A stretch of 10,498 bases of DNA from Flavobacterium sp. UBA6195. GTDB taxonomy: Bacteria; Bacteroidota; Bacteroidia; Flavobacteriales; Flavobacteriaceae. Below the pieces are notes generated by a model, which did no database searches, was not told where the DNA came from, and saw only the letters and a program-made list of their open reading frames with translations. This document shows positions 8,203 through 10,498 of the stretch, piece by piece. Positions within the stretch are counted from its first letter, which is position 1; the number at the start of each line of letters is the position of its first letter. Made by a program: the position numbers and the translations under genes. Where the stretch lies: the NCBI RefSeq assembly GCF_002422095.1, contig NZ_DITB01000083.1, forward strand, positions 15,428-25,925. Reading direction: 5' to 3'.

Positions 8203-8216
8203 CCTATATATATAGG
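8203..8216. repeat. 14-bp AT palindrome in the topA-miaB divergent region
   Basis: CCTATATATATAGG is a perfect palindrome in the 252-bp gap between the divergent topA and miaB genes. ACCTATA at 8169-8175 is also the reverse complement of TATAGGT at 8211-8217. It could be an operator for either gene, but low-complexity AT sequence makes chance plausible. Confidence 0.35.
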
Positions 8217-8296
8217 TATAAAATCCACGAAAAACGGCTACTTGGAATTGCAATAAAAAATAATTTAAAATTTCATGTTAAACCTTTTCTGCCATC

Positions 8297-8328
8297 TTGT
8301 CAGATTTTATAATTTAGTATTATCTTTG
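8297..8328 (+). promoter_or_regulatory. Candidate miaB promoter
   Basis: TTG at 8297-8299 and TATCTTTG at 8321-8328 are separated by 21 bp and match the Bacteroidetes TTG-N17-23-TAnnTTTG promoter well. Transcription would start at about 8333-8336, some 20-35 nt before the possible miaB start codons. No other gene begins in this gap on the plus strand. Confidence 0.6.
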
Positions 8329-8330
8329 CG

Positions 8331-8346
8331 TTCCGAAACTTCGGAA
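8331..8346 (+). repeat. Short hairpin at the predicted 5' end of the miaB transcript
   Basis: TTCCGAA (8331-8337) and TTCGGAA (8340-8346) are exact reverse complements separated by AC. In RNA this gives at least a 6-bp stem with a 4-nt loop. It lies directly after the -7 element and 7 bp before the first miaB ATG, so it could act as a 5'-end stabilising hairpin or a DNA operator at the start site. Confidence 0.45.
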
Positions 8347-8353
8347 TGATTTA

Positions 8354-9817
8354 ATGGAAATCTTTGATATGGAAAAGGTAATTGATGAAAACAAACAAGG
8401 TCAAAGTTTAGTTCTTGACCAAAAAGAAGGAAATACAAAAAAACTTTTTATAGAGAGTTATGGTTGCCAAATGAATTTTTCGGACAGCGAAATTGTGGCG
8501 TCTATTCTTTATGAAAATGGATATAATACCACTCAAAATCTAGAAGATGCTGATTTGGTTTTGGTAAACACTTGCTCAATTCGCGATAAAGCAGAACAAA
8601 CCATTCGTAAACGTTTAGAAAAATACAACGCGGTAAAGAAAATCAATCCTTCAATGAAAGTTGGGGTTTTAGGTTGTATGGCGGAACGTTTGAAAAGTCA
8701 GTTTTTAGAGGAAGAGAAAATTGTAGACATGGTCGTTGGACCCGATGCTTACAAAGATTTACCCAATTTATTAGCGGAAGTAGAAGAAGGAAGAGATGCT
8801 ATCAACGTAATTCTTTCAAAAGAAGAAACTTATGGTGATATTTCACCTGTTCGTTTGAATAGCAACGGAGTTAATGCTTTCGTTTCGATTACAAGAGGTT
8901 GCGATAACATGTGTACCTTCTGCGTAGTTCCTTTTACTCGTGGACGTGAGCGTAGCCGTGAACCACAAAGTATTTATGACGAAATTCAAGATTTATACGA
9001 TAGAGGTTTCAAAGAAGTTACTTTATTAGGCCAAAACGTAGACAGTTACCTTTGGTATGGTGGAGGTTTGAAGAAAGATTTCGATAAGGCGACTGATATG
9101 CAAAAAGCGACTGCAGTTGATTTTGCTCAATTATTAGACAAATGTGCTACGTTGTTCCCAAAAATGCGTTTTAGATTCTCAACTTCTAACCCGCAAGACA
9201 TGCATGTGGAAGTTATTGAAACTATGGCTAAACACCATAACATTTGTAAGTACATTCACTTACCTGTTCAAAGTGGAAGCACTCGAATTTTACAAGAAAT
9301 GAATCGTCAACACACGCGTGAAGAATACATCGCGTTGATTGATAAAATATACTCGATTATTCCAGATATTTCACTATCCCAAGATATGATTGCTGGTTTT
9401 CCAACAGAAACAGAAGAAGATCATCAAGACACCTTAAGTTTGATGGAATATGTAAAATATGATTTCGGATTTATGTTTGCGTATTCAGAACGCCCAGGAA
9501 CTTTAGCAGCCAGAAAAATGGAAGACGACGTTCCAGAAGAAGTGAAGAAAAGACGTTTAAATGAAATCATCGACTTACAACAAAGAATTGGTTTAGAAAG
9601 AACACAACGTTTCATTGGTCAAGAAGTAGAAGTATTGATTGAAAAAGAATCTAAACGTTCGGATGCGCACTGGAGCGGAAGAAATTCGCAAAATACTGTA
9701 GTGGTTTTCCCAAAAGAAAATTACAAAGTAGGCGAATTCGTAATGGTAAAAATCACAGATTGTACCGCAGCGACTTTAATTGGAGAAGCGGTTGGTTACT
9801 CAACTGTAATGAACTAA
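8354..9817 (+). CDS. miaB: MiaB, tRNA-2-methylthio-N6-isopentenyladenosine synthase (radical SAM)
   Basis: MiaB adds a methylthio group to isopentenylated A37 of tRNAs that read UNN codons, using two [4Fe-4S] clusters and S-adenosylmethionine. The N-terminal MTTase domain has its three cluster cysteines at Cys38 (ESYGCQMN), Cys74 (VNTCSIRDKA) and Cys108 (GVLGCMAE). The radical SAM motif CxxxCxxC is at Cys183/187/190 (RGCDNMCTFC). The C-terminal section (about 415-485) fits a TRAM RNA-binding domain. The length of 487 is slightly more than usual for the family. The second in-frame ATG, at 8369 (MEKVIDENKQ), matches the N-terminus I recall for Flavobacterium MiaB and is probably the true start; 8354 is the outermost possibility. 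The gene has its own candidate promoter and is transcribed away from topA. Confidence 0.97.
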   Translation: MEIFDMEKVIDENKQGQSLVLDQKEGNTKKLFIESYGCQMNFSDSEIVASILYENGYNTTQNLEDADLVLVNTCSIRDKAEQTIRKRLEKYNAVKKINPSMKVGVLGCMAERLKSQFLEEEKIVDMVVGPDAYKDLPNLLAEVEEGRDAINVILSKEETYGDISPVRLNSNGVNAFVSITRGCDNMCTFCVVPFTRGRERSREPQSIYDEIQDLYDRGFKEVTLLGQNVDSYLWYGGGLKKDFDKATDMQKATAVDFAQLLDKCATLFPKMRFRFSTSNPQDMHVEVIETMAKHHNICKYIHLPVQSGSTRILQEMNRQHTREEYIALIDKIYSIIPDISLSQDMIAGFPTETEEDHQDTLSLMEYVKYDFGFMFAYSERPGTLAARKMEDDVPEEVKKRRLNEIIDLQQRIGLERTQRFIGQEVEVLIEKESKRSDAHWSGRNSQNTVVVFPKENYKVGEFVMVKITDCTAATLIGEAVGYSTVMN

Positions 9818-9825
9818 AAATATAA

Positions 9826-9853
9826 GCCACGGATTAAAAGATTAACACGGATT
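9826..9853 (+). repeat. Left inverted repeat of the GxxExxY unit
   Basis: This 28-bp sequence starts GCCACGGATTAAA and ends CACGGATT. It matches the reverse complement of 10233-10260 at 25 of 28 positions, with differences at its positions 14, 19 and 20. CACGGATT occurs twice inside it, at 9828-9835 and 9846-9853, a period of 18 bp. It begins 8 bp after the miaB stop and ends 5 bp before the ATG of the GxxExxY gene. Confidence 0.9.
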
Positions 9854-9858
9854 TCAAT

Positions 9859-10230
9859 ATGGGACTTTATAGAGAAGAAGAAACTTTTAAAATTATTGGT
9901 ATTTGTATGGAAGTTCACAGAAATCTTGGTCCAGGATTACTTGAAGTAGTTTATAAAGATGCGTTAGAGATAGAATTTAAAGCAAATAATCTTCCTTTTG
10001 AGAGAGAAAAAGAATTTTCAATCGAATATAAAGGAGTTATATTACCACATAAATTTTATGCTGATTTCATTGTAAATGAAGATATTGTTTTAGAAGTGAA
10101 AGCAGTAAAAGAATTTTCAGGAGAACATACTGCACAAGTATTGAATTATATGAAACTTTCAGAATCAGAAATTGGATTATTGGTGAATTTTCAAAACAAA
10201 TCACTACAACATAAAAGATTAGTATTTTAA
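9859..10230 (+). CDS. GxxExxY family protein (PD-(D/E)XK nuclease-like)
   Basis: This 123-residue protein is full length for the GxxExxY family, whose cellular role I do not know to be established. The signature is at residues 26-32 (GLLEVVY, within LGPGLLEVVYKDAL). The acidic pattern of a PD-(D/E)XK nuclease fold is present: Glu29 in the helix, Asp69 in FYADFIV, Glu79-Val-Lys81 in LEVKAVKEF, and Gln93 with Tyr97 in HTAQVLNYM. The end, GLLVNFQNKSL followed by KRLVF, is typical of the family. No signal peptide or membrane segment is seen, so it should be cytoplasmic. All candidate catalytic residues are intact, so the gene looks functional rather than decaying. It is closely enclosed by inverted repeats. 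Nuclease activity is inferred from residue pattern only. Confidence 0.9.
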   Translation: MGLYREEETFKIIGICMEVHRNLGPGLLEVVYKDALEIEFKANNLPFEREKEFSIEYKGVILPHKFYADFIVNEDIVLEVKAVKEFSGEHTAQVLNYMKLSESEIGLLVNFQNKSLQHKRLVF

Positions 10231-10232
10231 TT

Positions 10233-10260
10233 AATCCGTGAAAATCCTTTAATCCGTGGC
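10233..10260 (-). repeat. Right inverted repeat of the GxxExxY unit
   Basis: The reverse complement of this 28-bp sequence matches the left repeat (9826-9853) at 25 of 28 positions. AATCCGTG occurs at 10233-10240 and 10251-10258, again 18 bp apart. It begins 2 bp after the GxxExxY stop codon and ends 15 bp before the ATG of the next gene. Confidence 0.9.
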
Positions 10261-10275
10261 AAAAAAAATAAAAAA

Positions 10276-10498
10276 ATGGAATCAGTACAAGCTATAAAAC
10301 AACGATTTGAAATTATTGGGAACGACCCAAAACTCAATCGTTCCGTGGAGAAAGCCATTCAAGTGGCTCCAACGGATATTTCGGTATTGGTAACAGGTGA
10401 AAGTGGTGTTGGAAAAGAAAGTATTCCAAAAATCATTCACGCCCTTTCGCACAGAAAACATGGAAAATATATTGCCGTAAACTGTGGAGCAATTCCGG
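10276..10498 (+). CDS. Sigma-54-dependent transcriptional regulator, AAA+ type (3' end missing)
   Basis: Seventy-four codons are visible from the ATG at 10276 to the right edge. The protein enters the AAA+ domain almost at once: FEIIGNDPKLNRSVEKAI is the usual lead-in of NtrC-family activators, and GESGVGKE (41-48) is the Walker A ATP-binding loop. IHALSHRKHGKYIAVNCGAIP then follows the family pattern (usually xHxxSxRxxxPFxxxNCAAIP). The GAFTGA loop, Walker B and any Fis-type DNA-binding domain would lie beyond the window. There is no receiver, PAS or GAF domain before the AAA+ core, so it probably lacks classical phosphorylation control. No promoter is evident in the 15 bp between it and the repeat; transcription may come through the GxxExxY unit from miaB. 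Confidence 0.93.
   Translation, partial: MESVQAIKQRFEIIGNDPKLNRSVEKAIQVAPTDISVLVTGESGVGKESIPKIIHALSHRKHGKYIAVNCGAIP

Larger units (their letters stand above)
9826..10260. mobile_element. Candidate compact cassette: GxxExxY gene bounded by 28-bp inverted repeats
   Basis: The 435-bp unit consists of almost nothing but one 123-codon gene and its terminal inverted repeats: 5 bp separate the left repeat from the ATG and 2 bp separate the stop from the right repeat. It is placed between miaB and a sigma-54 regulator, two core-type genes. No transposase is encoded. Both flanks are A-rich (AAAAATATAA on the left, AAAAAAAATA on the right), so a target-site duplication can be neither confirmed nor excluded. 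The repeats are seen directly; mobility is inference. It could instead be a non-mobile repeat-associated gene, or a passenger moved by an enzyme encoded elsewhere. Confidence 0.5.

Noticed and set aside
8059..8256. Plus-strand open frame of 65 codons overlapping the topA start and the intergenic region
   Set aside because: It overlaps the conserved topA N-terminus and its promoter element, has no recognisable protein features and no suitable upstream promoter.
9818..10275. Insertion-sequence or CRISPR interpretation of the CACGGATT repeats
   Set aside because: No transposase is encoded and the repeats are an inverted pair around one gene, not a series of direct repeats with similar-sized unique spacers.
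9818..10275. Target-site duplication flanking the GxxExxY unit
   Set aside because: Both flanks are A-rich low-complexity sequence, so any short match is uninformative without an empty-site comparison.

Overview
The window looks like chromosomal DNA from a gliding or type IX secretion (T9SS)-competent member of the Flavobacteriaceae, most likely Flavobacterium or a close relative. Three things support this: a gldK-gldL-gldM-gldN cluster in its usual order, strongly AT-rich DNA, and promoter-like sites that fit the Bacteroidetes pattern (TTG, about 20 bp, TAnnTTTG) with no Shine-Dalgarno sequences.

Left part (1-8101, all minus strand). Reading in the direction of transcription, topA (topoisomerase I) comes first. 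Three bases later comes a gene of the arginase/formimidoylglutamase family whose metal-binding motifs are degenerate. After a 154-bp gap with a candidate promoter come gldK (outer-membrane lipoprotein), gldL and gldM (inner-membrane proton-driven motor) and gldN, which runs off the left edge. The four Gld proteins are the core T9SS machine. GldL/GldM convert the proton gradient into motion, and GldM reaches across the periplasm to the GldK/GldN ring.

Middle (8102-8353). This is a divergent intergenic region with a promoter-like element for topA and one for miaB, an AT palindrome, and a small hairpin at the predicted 5' end of the miaB transcript.

Right part (8354-10498, plus strand). miaB (tRNA methylthiotransferase) is followed by a compact unit, 9826-10260. 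It holds one GxxExxY-family gene with a PD-(D/E)XK-like residue pattern, enclosed within 2-5 bp by 28-bp imperfect inverted repeats (25/28 identical). Each repeat carries two direct copies of CACGGATT 18 bp apart. Right after it starts a sigma-54-dependent AAA+ regulator with no N-terminal sensor domain, cut by the window end. The unit looks like a small mobile or repeat-associated cassette placed between two otherwise ordinary housekeeping genes.

The two observations most worth following are the GxxExxY cassette with its inverted repeats, and the apparently catalytically dead arginase-fold protein coupled to topA and next to the gliding operon. The rest is ordinary core genome. No rRNA, tRNA, CRISPR array or classical transposase was seen.
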